Below are positions 25,039 to 36,999 of a stretch of DNA of 64,000 nucleotides, one piece after another. Both the position numbers and the translations under genes were made by a program. Within the stretch, counting starts at the first letter, position 1, and each line of letters opens with the position of its first letter. Where the stretch lies: NCBI GenBank assembly GCA_963691655.1, contig OY829328.1, positions 78,124,400-78,188,399 on the forward strand, given 5' to 3'. The stretch is from Toxonevra muliebris (lineage: Eukaryota; Arthropoda; Insecta; Diptera; Pallopteridae). The notes under the pieces are model-generated. The model had not been told where the DNA came from, did no database searches, and saw only the letters and a program-made list of their open reading frames with translations.

Positions 25039-26796
25039 ATGAGCTTATATGCAACGCTGTTACAACTGCTGGTAGCATCTACATCTCATAATTCACGGGA
25101 AGTAATTAAACTAATAGATAATGTGAGCTATGGCATTGAAGCAACAACAAATATTTACTACAATTTTAAGCAAGTGAATGGTGACGGGAACGATAACATT
25201 TTTGGAGATATCATAACTAAAACAGCATTAGCAAAAGTGATTGTAACAAAAGAAGTAAAAAATTATGAACTACGTGAACGTTTCAATGCTGATATACTAT
25301 CAATCGTAATGTTAATAGATGACAATCAAATGAATATCGAAAGCTTGCAGCTAAAGACTGTGAAGAAAACGTTAAAGCGTTTAGAACGTGCTGATATTTT
25401 ATTTGTCACCGGGAAATCACTGGTAGCAGAAGGAGTTGTAGCAGAACAATGGATTCTGTGGTTTTTTAAATGGTGTTGGTCCAATGGATTCTCTAATGTG
25501 CTATTACTATCGAATCTAAAAGGTGAAGAAGAAAATCTCTACACTTTTCAACCATTTCCTCAAGTGCGAATAATTCGCACTACTGTTTTCGAATATTTGC
25601 AGCAACGTAACAATTGGCGTGACTTCAAAGGTTATCCGATACGTGTCGCTATTGGGAATCGGCCACCTCGAGCTGTAATATACAATGATAAAGAAGGCAA
25701 ACTCCAGCTTAGAGGTATATGTCCAAGATATCTGTCATTATTTGCTGATCGTTTCAATGCAACACTTCAACCGATACTTATGCCAAACTTGAAAACGTAT
25801 CGACTTTACGATTGCATCGAACATTTGCTTGCACGAAAAGTTGATATCTGTGCTGATGGTTTCTTTTTTAATGATCAAGTGATCATAAGTAGACCACAAT
25901 TTATTTACTTTGGTTATTTGATGGTACGTTATCCGCAGCCTGTTGCAAAATTTCGTTATTTCTTACAGCCATTTTCGCTTACTGTTTGGTTACTCTTAGC
26001 TGCTAGTGTTTGCTATGCCACGATTGCGATTTCTTATATTTATTGGCAGCGGCATCGTCGTTGGCATATTGGTCACTTCTTTCTACAAACTTTTAGTAGT
26101 GCGCTCTTTTTGCCATTTAATTTGCGTTTAATTCAAGGCAAATTAAATTTGTATCTTTATATTTTACTTATTTCAGCAGGATTTATATTTGCTAGTCTCT
26201 ATTCAACGTTACTCTCGAGTATTTTAAGCACTAATGTCTATGAGGATGAAATCAATAACGCTGAAGATGTTGCCTCGCATAATATTACAATAATGATATC
26301 TCCCACACATGAAATGCTTTACAGTTTAGCTGGTGTTATGCAAATAATACGCGATCAATTTCAAGCTGTCTCAGATTCTGTACATCGTGAGCATCGCGAT
26401 AGTTTAGATCCGAATTATGCTTATTTAAATTTAATTGATAAATCGCTAATGTATATGTATCAGCAGAAATTCATGATACGTCCGAGAATGAAACTTTTAG
26501 AAGAACCAATTAGCGCAGTAGCTCCGGGTATGCCGATGTTGAGTGATTGGCCATTTGAGGAAATGTTTAATGTTCATATGACGCGCGTTTTTGAATTGGG
26601 TTTCTATAAGCTTTTCTTCGATGAATCTGTCGAGGAAGCTATACAAATGGGTGATATTCATTTCTTTGAGACGGAACATTATGCGGTAGTGCCATTAAGT
26701 CTTGAATATTTTGAAATGCCTGCAATTTTATTGACCTGTGGATATTTGACTGCGGTTGTTAGTTTCGTGTGGGAGAAATTTATGTATAGGAAGTAG
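25039..26796 (+). CDS. Divergent chemosensory ionotropic receptor (IR), single exon
   Basis: 585 codons and intact. The start at 25039 is the first Met after an in-frame TGA at 25027. It is an iGluR-derived insect IR, expected to form ligand-gated cation channels in sensory neurons together with IR co-receptors. Seen: a weakly hydrophobic N terminus (2-14); an N-terminal region to about 190; a first ligand-binding lobe from YPIRVAIGNRPPRAV (about 199) to RPQFIYFGYLMV; membrane segment 1 at about 312-337 (TVWLLLAASVCYATIAI); a pore-loop region at 343-369; membrane segment 2 at about 371-397 (YILLISAGFIFASLYSTLL), where ASLYSTLLSS sits at the place of the iGluR SYTANL motif; the second lobe; and a last membrane segment at about 558-580 (AILLTCGYLTAVVSF). 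The usual glutamate-binding residues are not evident. Length and lack of introns fit the fast-evolving Drosophila IR20a/IR52-type clade, but an exact orthologue cannot be named. It lies between two arrays of one satellite. Confidence 0.93.
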   Translation: MSLYATLLQLLVASTSHNSREVIKLIDNVSYGIEATTNIYYNFKQVNGDGNDNIFGDIITKTALAKVIVTKEVKNYELRERFNADILSIVMLIDDNQMNIESLQLKTVKKTLKRLERADILFVTGKSLVAEGVVAEQWILWFFKWCWSNGFSNVLLLSNLKGEEENLYTFQPFPQVRIIRTTVFEYLQQRNNWRDFKGYPIRVAIGNRPPRAVIYNDKEGKLQLRGICPRYLSLFADRFNATLQPILMPNLKTYRLYDCIEHLLARKVDICADGFFFNDQVIISRPQFIYFGYLMVRYPQPVAKFRYFLQPFSLTVWLLLAASVCYATIAISYIYWQRHRRWHIGHFFLQTFSSALFLPFNLRLIQGKLNLYLYILLISAGFIFASLYSTLLSSILSTNVYEDEINNAEDVASHNITIMISPTHEMLYSLAGVMQIIRDQFQAVSDSVHREHRDSLDPNYAYLNLIDKSLMYMYQQKFMIRPRMKLLEEPISAVAPGMPMLSDWPFEEMFNVHMTRVFELGFYKLFFDESVEEAIQMGDIHFFETEHYAVVPLSLEYFEMPAILLTCGYLTAVVSFVWEKFMYRK

Positions 26797-27014
26797 GCGA
26801 GAAAATAGCAGTCACTGTTAGAAATAGTGAGTGAAAAGTAACAGATTTTTGCATCACTAATTAGAATGTGAGGTATGAATTAAAATACATTGCTAATTTC
26901 AACAATGATATGAAAGTAACAGTTAGTGGTTGAAACATAACAGTTTCGCCTTCTTCTCCGACTATCACTATAAGCTAGAAATGTAAATTGTAACCTATGG
27001 TGAAAGATTGACAT

Positions 27015-27030
27015 AATAAATAAATAAATG
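27015..27030 (+). promoter_or_regulatory. Probable polyadenylation signal of the IR gene
   Basis: Overlapping AATAAA hexamers (AATAAATAAATAAAT) lie about 220 bp after the IR stop codon on the same strand. This is the first such cluster downstream. The intervening 3' region carries words related to the satellite (CAGTCACTGTTAG, AGTAACAGTTAG). Confidence 0.5.
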
Positions 27031-27615
27031 GTATGATAATCGAGTTGTTTGATTTAACTTTTTGAAAAACCTTTCCTCAAATTAAAAAAAAAAAAAAAAA
27101 TATTTTCTCAAAAAATACAAATGGAAGGTATTGATATGAATAATGGAATAATCAAAAATCTTGAGCGCAAAAACACGCCATTGAAAAATTGTGGGCAAAA
27201 ACGGAATAACAATACTTCAGAGAGCAAAAACAGAACACCGCTGAATGTATTTTATTTCACTTTTGCATTCAACTGGCGCTATTTTACTTTCTGCCTGTCA
27301 ATTTGCTTTCAAATTAAAGCTGAGATAAAAAAATCACTGTTTCAGAAATATTATGATATTATGATTGAAAATTAACTCTTTAACTTTCGATAAGAAATAA
27401 TAAAATACATATAACCAGAGAATGAGTAACAAATTGTGCATAAGTGGCTACAGTAAGTTGCAAGCAATTGATCGAGTAATTACTTTAGTAATAGGCAGAT
27501 CTTACATAACTCACTTCAACTTCAAAGTAACTGTGACTGAATAAGTGACAGAGCATAGATTAAGTAAAATCAGAAACTTTTAATCATTAGAGGACATCAA
27601 CTAAAAAAGAACTTT
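27031..27615. other. Short spacer between IR gene and right array
   Basis: AT-rich, with a poly-A run near 27085-27101. The 84-codon frame at 27121-27375 has no recognisable domain and is not called as a gene. Confidence 0.45.
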
Positions 27616-27619
27616 GACA

Positions 27620-28770
27620 ATTTCATTCATAGTAATATTTTCAACTGAAAGTAACAGTCACAGTTAGTAACTGCGAATAAAAAGTGGGAATATTAAATTC
27701 ACTACAGCCCACAATCACTCTTTTTTACAGTTATTTGAAAACAACAGTTACTTTGGGAACAGTGATTGAGAAGAATGAACTATTTTTTCTTACCACTACT
27801 CATAATGTATGTTTAAAGTTTGTTTTTCCGGTAGTATTTCGCTGTGATTTGAGAGTAACAGTTACTTAAGGAACAGTGATTGAGAAGTACGAACTATTTT
27901 TTCCTATCACTACTCATAATATATGTTTAAAGCTTGTTTTTCTTGCAATATTTCACAGTGATTTAAAAATAACAGTTACTTTATGAACAGTGATTGAGAA
28001 GTATGGACTATTTTTCCCCATTATTACTCATAATATATGTTTGAAGCTGGATTTTCTGCGATATTTCACTGTGATTTGAAAATAACAGTTACCTTAGGTT
28101 CCTAAGTGATTGAGAAGGACGCACTATTTTTTCCTATCACTATTCATACTATATGTTTAAAGCTTGTTTTTTGTGCTATATTTCACTGTGATTTGAAAAT
28201 AACAGTTACTTTAGGAACAGTGATTGAAAAGTATATATTAGTTTTTGCTATCACTACTCATAATTTATGTTTAAAGCTTGTTTTTCTTGCAAAATTTCAC
28301 TGTGATTTGTAAATAACAGTTACTTTAGGAACAGTGATTGAGAAGAATATATTATTTTTTGCATCACTACTCATAATTTATGCTTAAAGCGTGTTTTTCT
28401 TGCAAAATTTCACTGTGATTTGAAAATAACAGTTACTTTAGAAACAGTGATTGAAAAGTATATATTATTTTTTTCTATCACTACTCATAATTTATGTTTA
28501 AAGCTTATTTTTCTTGCAAAATTTCACTGTGATTTGTAAATAACAGTTACTTTAGGAACAGTGATTGAGAAGTATATATTATTTTTTGCTATCACTACTC
28601 ATAATTTATGTTTAAAGCTTGTTTTTCTTGCAAAATTTCACTGTGATTTGTAAATAACAGTTACTTTAGGAACAGTGATTGAAAAGTATTATCTATTTTT
28701 TCACACCATTACTCATAATATATGTTTAAAGCTGGTTTTTCCTTCAATATTTCACTATGATTTAAGAATA
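27620..28770 (+). repeat. 114-bp satellite, right array flanking the IR gene
   Basis: Same unit and same orientation as the array at 22850-24800. The AGTGATTGAGAAG marker starts at 27761, 27875, 27989, 28105, 28219, 28333, 28446, 28560 and 28674, almost always 114 bp apart. Units from about 28219 on are especially alike (CTTGCAAAATTTCACTGTGA), suggesting recent local homogenisation. Confidence 0.94.
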
Positions 28771-28789
28771 ACAGTTCCAGTTAACAAAA

Positions 28790-30435
28790 ACTTCTTTTCA
28801 ATCAGTTTCTCTTAACCTAACTTAACTTCCCGTGTTTCTATTAACACAACCCCATCAAATTCTAAACAAATATAAACAAACTTCTCAACATTTCGTCTAC
28901 ATAATTTCGATAGAGAGAGCTACCCTAATTTTAATATAAATATAGCAGCTTATCACTCCTTAAAACCACACACTACCAAAAAAAAAAATTGCAATGCAAG
29001 ACAAAAATCAAATACTATAAAAAAAAAAAATAAAATAAACAAACAAAAACAAGTTTAAATAGCGCATGCCACAATATTTTTTTTTTAGAAACACCAAAGA
29101 GTTTGACCTAAATCTTCATTTAATATTAACTACTACTATTTTTCATGCTTTCTGGTAACTTTTTTTCGTTGCTTTTGTCTGTTTCTTTCTTTTTTGTGTA
29201 TTTTAGTAATTTTCACTGTCGTCAACGACCCTAAAATAAGCTCAAAAAAGGCCTTATCTATTTTTTGTTTTGATGTTGTTGCTTAGTTGTTTGTATTATT
29301 ATTAGGTTATTTTTTTTTTTTTTTTTTTGAATACTTTAGTTTTTTGTTTATTCTTTTTTTGCACTATACAACAATAGAAAAAGCTAGCACAAAAAAGGCT
29401 CGAGCTCAGGCTCACTTTCGAAAAAAAAACACAAAAAAACAAAACCAAAAGAGGTTTGCCTATTTTTAGCATTTTTCTATGAGCTAAAACTTTTTGGCAT
29501 GATGACGAGCTGTTTGTACATATTGATATACATATCAATATATGTATTCATTTTTTTTTATATTTATTTAACGTGTGCTATAAAAGCGTGTTTTAGATCT
29601 ACCCAATAAATAGCAATGACAAGAATAAGGTTAGCCTCTCTAATAATCGTATATAAATACATTTGATTTTATGTGCTGTGCTGTGCTGCGTTTGTTGAAA
29701 TATTGTAAGTCTAGGTCTTGTCAAACAAAAAGCGTATGAAATCTTAATCCTTACACTCGTACAAAAAAATTTGAAAATAAATGCTAAAATTTTATTACAG
29801 AAATTTAGAAAAGAAAAATTTGAATAGAAAGGGTGGTTATAATTAGAAAGAGTTTAGAGGCAGCTAAGTAGCTACTTCTAATCAATAGTAGCTCGGTAAA
29901 AGCAATTTACAATACAAACTTATTAGTGAATCACTGTAATCAATTATGACTCATGTCTCTAAGATCAATTTTGGAATGGCTTAATTCATTTTTGGGACCG
30001 AAATTGAAAATCTAACTATTCTTAACAAGAGACAATTACAAGCTCTTCTTGAAAAGTCAATTAAATAAGAGAATCAGAAGAATAGCAAACATGGAACAAG
30101 TTTGATCTATTAAAATTCAAAAATGAAAAATTCAGATTAAAAAGGTTCATGAGGTCTTAGGTCTGAACTAATAACAAAGTTCATTAGAAAAATGGTAGCT
30201 CAAAAGTTTAAAGCTTTATAATAAGGTATGCCAAAAAAAAAAGACAGAAACTGAGTTTTCAGACGCAGCTTTCTCCTACAGGCTCAAAGAGTTATGAAAA
30301 AAAAGAGGGCGAAGTGGAGCCGAAATGGAGCAAATTTAAAGATTAAAGTCTATTATTAACAGTGATTGTTACCAGTCAATCCAGTACAACTGAAGATCCG
30401 CTGCGTTTCTATATTTTTACCTTTTCTTGAAGTTA
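28790..30435. other. AT-rich DNA, no gene seen
   Basis: No gene or element is recognised. It has poly-A/T runs and a short GTGCT pentamer run near 29672-29689. Frames at 29287-29538 are low complexity. Confidence 0.5.
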
Positions 30436-30439
30436 CGGA

Positions 30440-32135
30440 TATCTTCAGTTTCTCTCAAATCACAGTGACTTCCAAATCATAATGACTCACAAATTAATAT
30501 TGCTCGTAAATCATAAAGACTCACAAATTATAAAGACTCACAAATCACAGTGACCCAAACAACACAATGGTTCACAAATTACAGTAACTCACAATGACTC
30601 AAAAATGAAAATGATTCACAAATAACAACGTCATACAAACCAAAATGGCTCACAAATCACAATATTTTACAAATCACAGTAACTCAGAAATCAAAATGAC
30701 TCACAAATAACCACGTTACATAAATCATAGTGACTCACAAATCGCAGTGACTCAGAAATCACACTGATTTCCAAAGAAGTAAAGGGCGTTTAAGATACAT
30801 TGCTAGTTTTCACCACACTCACTCTAAAGTCACTGTGACCCTCAAATCGCAGTGACATACAAATCATAGTGACTCACAAATCACAGCCACTCACAAATCA
30901 CAAAACAAAATAGCTAACAAATCACAATAACTCAAAGATCACAATAACTTACAAATCACAATGACTCAATCGCAGTGGCTCACAAATCATAGTGACTCAC
31001 AAACCAATGTTTCTCACAAGTTATAAAGGTTTAGAAATCACAGTGACTCACAAAACAAAATAACCTACAAATTAGTGGCTCTTAAATCACAGTGGTTAAC
31101 AAAACAGTCTAACTCAAAATTCGCAATGATTCACCATTTGCAGTGGTTTAAAAATCATTGTGATTTGCAAATTAATGTTGCTCACAATTCAAAAAAGACT
31201 GACAAATCTTTGTGACCCTCAGAGCAAAATTATTAACAAATTACAGTGACTCACAAACCACAATGACTGATAAAACACAATGACTCATAAATCACAATGT
31301 CTCACAAACCACAATGACTCACAAATCACAGTGGTTCACAAATTACAGTGATTCACAAATTACAGTGGGTCACAAATCACAATGACTCACAAATCAAAGT
31401 GGCTAGCAAATCACAATTACTCAAAAATCACAGTGACTCACCAATCACTGTGGCTCATAAATCAAAGTGACTTTCAAATCAATGTTGCTCACAAATCATA
31501 AAGACTCACAAATCACAGTGACCCACAAAACAAAATGGCTCACAAACTACCAAAAAATCTACAGTGTCACTACAAATCGCAGTGACTCACAAACCACAAT
31601 GACTCACAAATCACAATGACTCACAAATCACAGTGGCTCACACAAATCATAGTGGCTCCCAAATCACAGTTGCTCACAAATTACAGTGGGTCAGAAATCA
31701 CAGTGGCTCACAAATCACAATGACTCACAAACCATAGTGGGCAACAAATCACAATTACTCAAAAATCACAATGACTCGTCATTCACAGTGGCTCATAAAT
31801 CAAAGTGACTCTCAAATCAATGTTGCTTACAAATCATAAAGACTCACAAATTACAAGGATCCACAAAACAAAATGGTCCACAAATTAAAATAAAAAAAAC
31901 TAAAATGACTCACAAATCGCTGTGCCTCACAAATCACAATGTCTGAAAAATCACAATGACTCACAAATCACTATGACTTACAAATCACTGTTACTCACAC
32001 ATCACAGTAGCTCACAAATCACAGTGGCTCACAAATTGCAGTGGCTCACAAATCACAGTGCCTCACAAATCACAGTATTTAACAAATCAAATAAAACCGC
32101 AGTGGCTCACCAATTACAGTTACTATCAAATTATA
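30440..32135. repeat. 17-bp minisatellite ACTCACAAATCACAGTG
   Basis: About 95 variants of ACTCACAAATCACAGTG (also AATGACTCACAAATCAC and GTGGCTCACAAATC) follow each other, with only a few interruptions, for example at 30775-30830. The step is mostly 17 bp. The core CACAGTGACT is the inverse of the TCACTG word in the other arrays. A 120-codon frame at 31922-32284 is a repeat artefact. Confidence 0.94.
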
Positions 32136-32143
32136 CTGACTCA

Positions 32144-32226
32144 TGGCTAATAGCTATTAGCCATATTATTTTAGATATTAATATTTTAGATATTAATATT
32201 TTAGATATTAATATTTCAGATATTAA
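32144..32226. repeat. Perfect 20-bp palindrome and 15-bp x4 array
   Basis: A perfect palindrome, TGGCTAATAG directly followed by its inverse CTATTAGCCA, occupies 32144-32163 at the edge of the 17-bp array. It is followed at once by four tandem copies of ATTTTAGATATTAAT (the last with C for T). Confidence 0.9.
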
Positions 32227-32229
32227 GAG

Positions 32230-33770
32230 TCTGATTGATACTTTTGAGCCAATAGATCAGATGCGAATCAAAACAGACAGATGAGAAGTAACCGATGACT
32301 GATCTATTCTAATAATTATTTGGAATAACTATCTGGAAACTTTGGGATTGTGCCAAACTCAGGAATCTATGTAGCCATTTCCCGGGGACTTTTTTTTTAA
32401 TCCAAATCTTTGTAACTAACTTTTTTGTCATTTTCAGCAATAAGTAAAGAAAAAAAACAGTAAAATCGATTGAGTTTTTTCTCAAACTCTCTCTCTCTCT
32501 CTGGCCCTTGGATTTGAAAAACTCACGCGTGCTTTGTTATTTTTAAGACTCATTACTAACTTTTTTTCTACTTGGCTATCTCTCACTAATACCGTGTATA
32601 TGTAATAAAAATATGCGTATGCACCTTAATCGCTTAATCACCATTCCCATTCGGTGTTTTTCAGAGTTCAAACTATGAGCAAAAAAAAAATACATATTTA
32701 TTTACAATATATTCTTATTTATGACCGCATCGATTGGTATTTTTCTTTATCTTTTTTTTTTTTTTGTGTGGTTCATTCATCTAACTTTGGTGCTATTCCT
32801 GGCTTTTATGCTTTCTAGCGCACAAATATCTGTCAGTTAGTTGTTGGTTCAGTTCGATGAATCGCTCTGGTTACGCTGTTATTGTTTGCCAGTCAGGCAG
32901 GCAGTCTGGGTGTGTCACTCATAAGATATAATGTTTAGGTTTTTTCCTAGGCGTTCATGTATACGTTGAGGTTATATTTACACGGTGGCTTAATTGGCAA
33001 TCAAAGTTGGCAATATTTGATTTGTAGTTACCACTATCTTTAGCTAGATATCTATTTGCTTGCGTAGCGTTGTTGTTTGATGATAGTTAGGTTTGGTAGA
33101 GTGGTGATGGTGGCAGTAAATACAAAAAAAAAAAACAAAAAAAATACTAAAAATAATAATAACAAAAGAAAAAACAAAAATTATTCATAATCGTATTGGC
33201 TTTTTTTATCTATTTTTTGTTTAATTTTCTTTGGTTGTATATGTTGACAGCTTACGAGAGAAATGCTTGCAGAAAAATTTATTTTTATATATACATACTT
33301 TTGTTAGTGTTGTATAGGTACTTACATTTGATTAAATGAATTTATTATATGCAGGATATACACATATAAGTTCACTCATACAGCTACCAGCAGGTAATAT
33401 TATTTTTGATTTATCTGTAAAAAGATAAAAAGAAAACAAATTAAAAATTTAATTAAATTTACTTATAAGATTTAAATATATGAAATTCAATATTTTTAAT
33501 TTTTGTCTATTATTTCCATATTACACGTTTAAATAAATTTTATATCTCAGCTCTTGCAATTAAATTCATTTTTCCCCATAAGAATTTCAATAGAATTTTC
33601 ATTTAAGCAATTTATCATTCAACATTGATTTTAAATAATGTACACAAAAATACACTCAACAAAATCATTTTACTTTATTTAATTTACAAAAACATTTAAA
33701 TGATGTCCAGTCCAGTTTGCTACTTTTTAATCACAAGACTTCATTTTCTCTTTTCTTTTATGTAAAGTTA
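32230..33770. other. Intergenic DNA, no gene seen
   Basis: No gene is supported. It has (CT)n near 32486-32503 and poly-T and poly-A tracts. Confidence 0.5.
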
Positions 33771-33774
33771 CTCG

Positions 33775-35845
33775 CAAATTACAGTGACTTGCACAAGAAC
33801 AACTGGATAAGGATCAACTCGGTATTTTAAATAAGTATATATTGATAGTTTTTCGTCACACTTACTCTAAAAAAACAGTGACTCATAACAACACAGTTAC
33901 TCAGAAATCACAATGACTTAGGAAGGAACAACTGGATACCTTAAATATATTACGAGTTTCTTAGCAAACTTGTTTCAAAAGTAACAGCTCATCACACACC
34001 ACTGTGACTCACAAATCAAAGTGACTCGCAAATAACAGTGACCTACAAGTAACAGTGACTCATAAATCACTGTGACTTGAGCAGGAAGGACAACTGGATA
34101 TTTCCAATATTACTGCTTGTTTTTCATCACATTTTCTCTGAAAACCCAATCACAATTTACAATGACTCATAAATTCACAGTTACTCACAAATAACAGTGA
34201 CTTGGATCAACTCAGTATTTTAAATATATATATTGCTAGTTTTTCGTCACACTTACTCTAAAAAAAACAGTGACTCATAACTCACAGTTACTCAGAAATC
34301 ACAATGACTTAGGAAGGAACAACTGAATACCTTAAATATATTACGAGTTTCTCAGCAAACTTGTTTCAATAGTAACGATTCATCACACACCACTGTGACT
34401 CGCAAATCAAAGTGACTCGCAAATAACAGGGACCTACAGGTAACAGTGACTCATAAATCACTGTGACTTGAGCAGGAAGAACAACTGGATATTCCCAATC
34501 ACAATTCACAGTGACTCATAAATTCACAGTTACTCACAAATAACAGTGAATTGTGAAGGTTCAACTCAGTATTTTAAATATATAATGCTAGTTTTTCGTC
34601 ACACTTACTCCAGAAAAAACAGTGACTCATTACTCACAGTTACTCAGAAATCACAGTGGCTTATGAAGAAACAACTGGATACTTTAAATATTGCGAGTTT
34701 TTCAGCACACTTGCTCTAAGAATTACTCACATATCACTATGACCATAAATCAATTACTCACATACCACTATGACCCACAAATCATAGTGACTCGCAAAGA
34801 ACAGTAACCTACAAGTAAGTGACTCATATATCTCAGTGTCAAGAAAATCACTGTGACTTGAGCAGAAAGAACAACAGGATATTTTCTATAATATTATTGC
34901 CAGTTTTTCATCACACATAATTTAAAATTCCAATCACTAGCATTTCACAGTGACTCATAAATCACAGTTACTCACAAACCACAGCGGCTTGTGCAAGATC
35001 AACTTGGTACTTCAAAAAACTTTGTATTGCTGCTTTTTCGTCATACTTACTCTAAAAAAAGCAGTGACTCATAACTCACAGTTTCTCAGAAATCACAGTG
35101 ACTTGTGAAGGAGCAACTGGATACTTTAAATATATTGCTAGTTTCTCAGCACACTTACTCTAACAGCTACAGTTGCTCACACATTACTGTGACTCACAAA
35201 ATATAGTGACTCATAAATCAAAATGTCAAGAAAATCACTTTGACTTGAGCAGGAAGAACAACTGGTTATTGCCAGTTTTTCATTACACTTTCTCTAAAAT
35301 TCCAATCACTAACAATTCACTGCGACTTATAAATCACAGTTACTCACAAATCGCAGTGACTTGTGAAGGAATAAAAAAAAAAATGTATTGCAAGTTTTTC
35401 GTCACACTTTCTTTAAAATCACAGGTACTCAGAAATTACAGTGACTTGTGAAGAAACAACTGAATACTCGAAATATATAGCGATTTTTCCAACACACTTG
35501 CTCACATATCGCTATGACCTACAATTAACAGTGACTCATAAATCACAGTGTCAAGAAAATCACTGTAACTTGAGCAGGATAAACAACAGAATATTTGCTA
35601 TATTCTTGCCAGTTTTTCATTACACTTTAAAATCCCAATCTTTCACAATTCATTGTGACTCATAAATCACAGTTACTCAGAAAGGAACAACTTGATACTT
35701 TAAATAAATTGCAAATTTCTTAGCGCACTTGCTTTAATAGTTACAGTTTTTCACATATCACTGTGACTCACAAATCATAGTAACTCTCAAATAACAGTGA
35801 CCTACAAGTAACAGTGACTTATAAATCACAGTGTCAAGAAAAAAG
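33775..35845. repeat. Complex satellite combining GTGACTCA words with a longer unit
   Basis: Words such as AGTGACTCATAAATCACAG are embedded in a larger unit that also contains GGAACAACTGGATAC, TAAATATATTGCTAG and TTTTTCGTCACACTTACTCT. The AACAACTGGATAC-type marker lies near 33936, 34319, 34670, 35117, 35456 and 35685, so the large step varies from about 230 to 450 bp. A smaller alternation of two related halves is visible inside. The array ends directly at the polypurine tract. Confidence 0.88.
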
Positions 35846-35894
35846 GGGAAGAAAATACTTTGGTTTTTTGGAAAAACAATTGTCGTTCAGGAGA

Positions 35895-36990
35895 AATTAT
35901 AGATGAAAAGAGAAAGGAAGGTAAGAAGGAAAGTAGAAAACAAGGAAAGAAGAAAAGAAGGAAAGAAGGAAGGAAGGAAGGAAGGAAGGAAGGAAGGAAA
36001 GAAGGAAAGAATGAAGGAAGAAGGGAAGGAAGAAGGGAAGGAAAGAAGGAAAAAAGGAAAGAAGGAAAGAAGGAAAGAAGGAAAGAAGGAAAGAAGGAAA
36101 GAAGGAAAGAAGGAAAGAAGGAAAGAAGGAAAGAAGGAAAGAAGGAAAGAAGGAAAGAAGGAAAGAAGGAAAGAAGGAAAGAAGGAAAGAAGGAAAGAAG
36201 GAGAGAAGGAAAGAAGGAAAGAAGGAAAGAAGGAAAGAAGGAAAGAAGGAAAGAAGGAAAGAAGGAAAGAAGGAAAGAAGGAAAGAAGGAAAGAAGGAAA
36301 GAAGGAAAGAAGGAAAGAAGGAAAGAAGGAAAGAAGGAAAGAAGGAAAGAAGGAAAGAAGGAAAGAAGGAAAGAAGGAAAGAAGGAAAGAAGGAAAGAAG
36401 GAAAGAAGGAAAGAAGGAAAGAAGGAAAGAAGAAGGGAAGGAAGAAGGGAAGGAAAGAAGGAAAAAAGGAAAAAAGGAAAGAAGGAAAGAAGGAAAGAAG
36501 GAAAGAAGGAAAGAAGGAAAGAAGGAAAGAAGGAAAGAAGGAAAGGAAAGAAGGAAAGAAGAAAAGAAGGAAAGAAGGAAGGAAAAAGGGAAGGAAAGAA
36601 GGAAGGAAAGAAAGAAGGAAGGAAAGAAGGAAGGAAAGAAAGAAGGAAGGAAAGAAGAAAGGAAAGAAAGAAGGAAGGAAAGAAAGAAGGAAGGAAAAAA
36701 AAGGAAGGAAAGAAAGAAGGAAGGAAAGAAAGAAGGAAGGAAAGAAAGAAGGAAGGAAAGAAAGAAGGAAGGAAGCAAGGAAAGAAGGAAAGGAAAGAAG
36801 GAAAGAAGAAAAGAAAAGAAGGAAGGAAGAAGGGAAGGAAGGAACAAGGGAAGGAAGAAGGGAAGGAAAGAAGGAAGGAAAGAAAGAAGGAAGGAAGGAA
36901 GGAATGAAGGAAAGAATGAAGGAAGGAAGGAAGGAAGGAAGGAAGAATTTAAGAAAGGAAGGAAGGAAGAATTTAAGAAAGGAAGGTTTA
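35895..36990. repeat. Pure polypurine GGAA/GAAA tract of about 1.1 kb
   Basis: The + strand is essentially only A and G for about 1.1 kb. It starts with GGAA units, then has long runs of GAAAGAAG (an 8-bp GGAAAGAA unit), and ends with AAGG, AAAGAAGG and GAATTTAAGAAAGG units. The 403- and 334-codon plus-strand frames of K, R, E and G and the 316-codon minus-strand frame of F, L, P and S are products of the period, not genes. Mirror-repeat polypurine tracts of this type can form triplex DNA. Confidence 0.97.
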
Positions 36991-36999
36991 ACTACAATC

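Noticed and set aside
25039..26796. IR gene as a processed retrocopy because it has no introns
   Set aside because: Single-exon genes are usual in the divergent IR clades, and no poly-A tail or flanking duplication is seen next to the gene.
30440..32135. Regular short repeats resembling a CRISPR array
   Set aside because: Units are contiguous with no unique spacers, the sequence is eukaryotic and no cas genes exist. The same holds for the 114-, 142- and 155-bp arrays.
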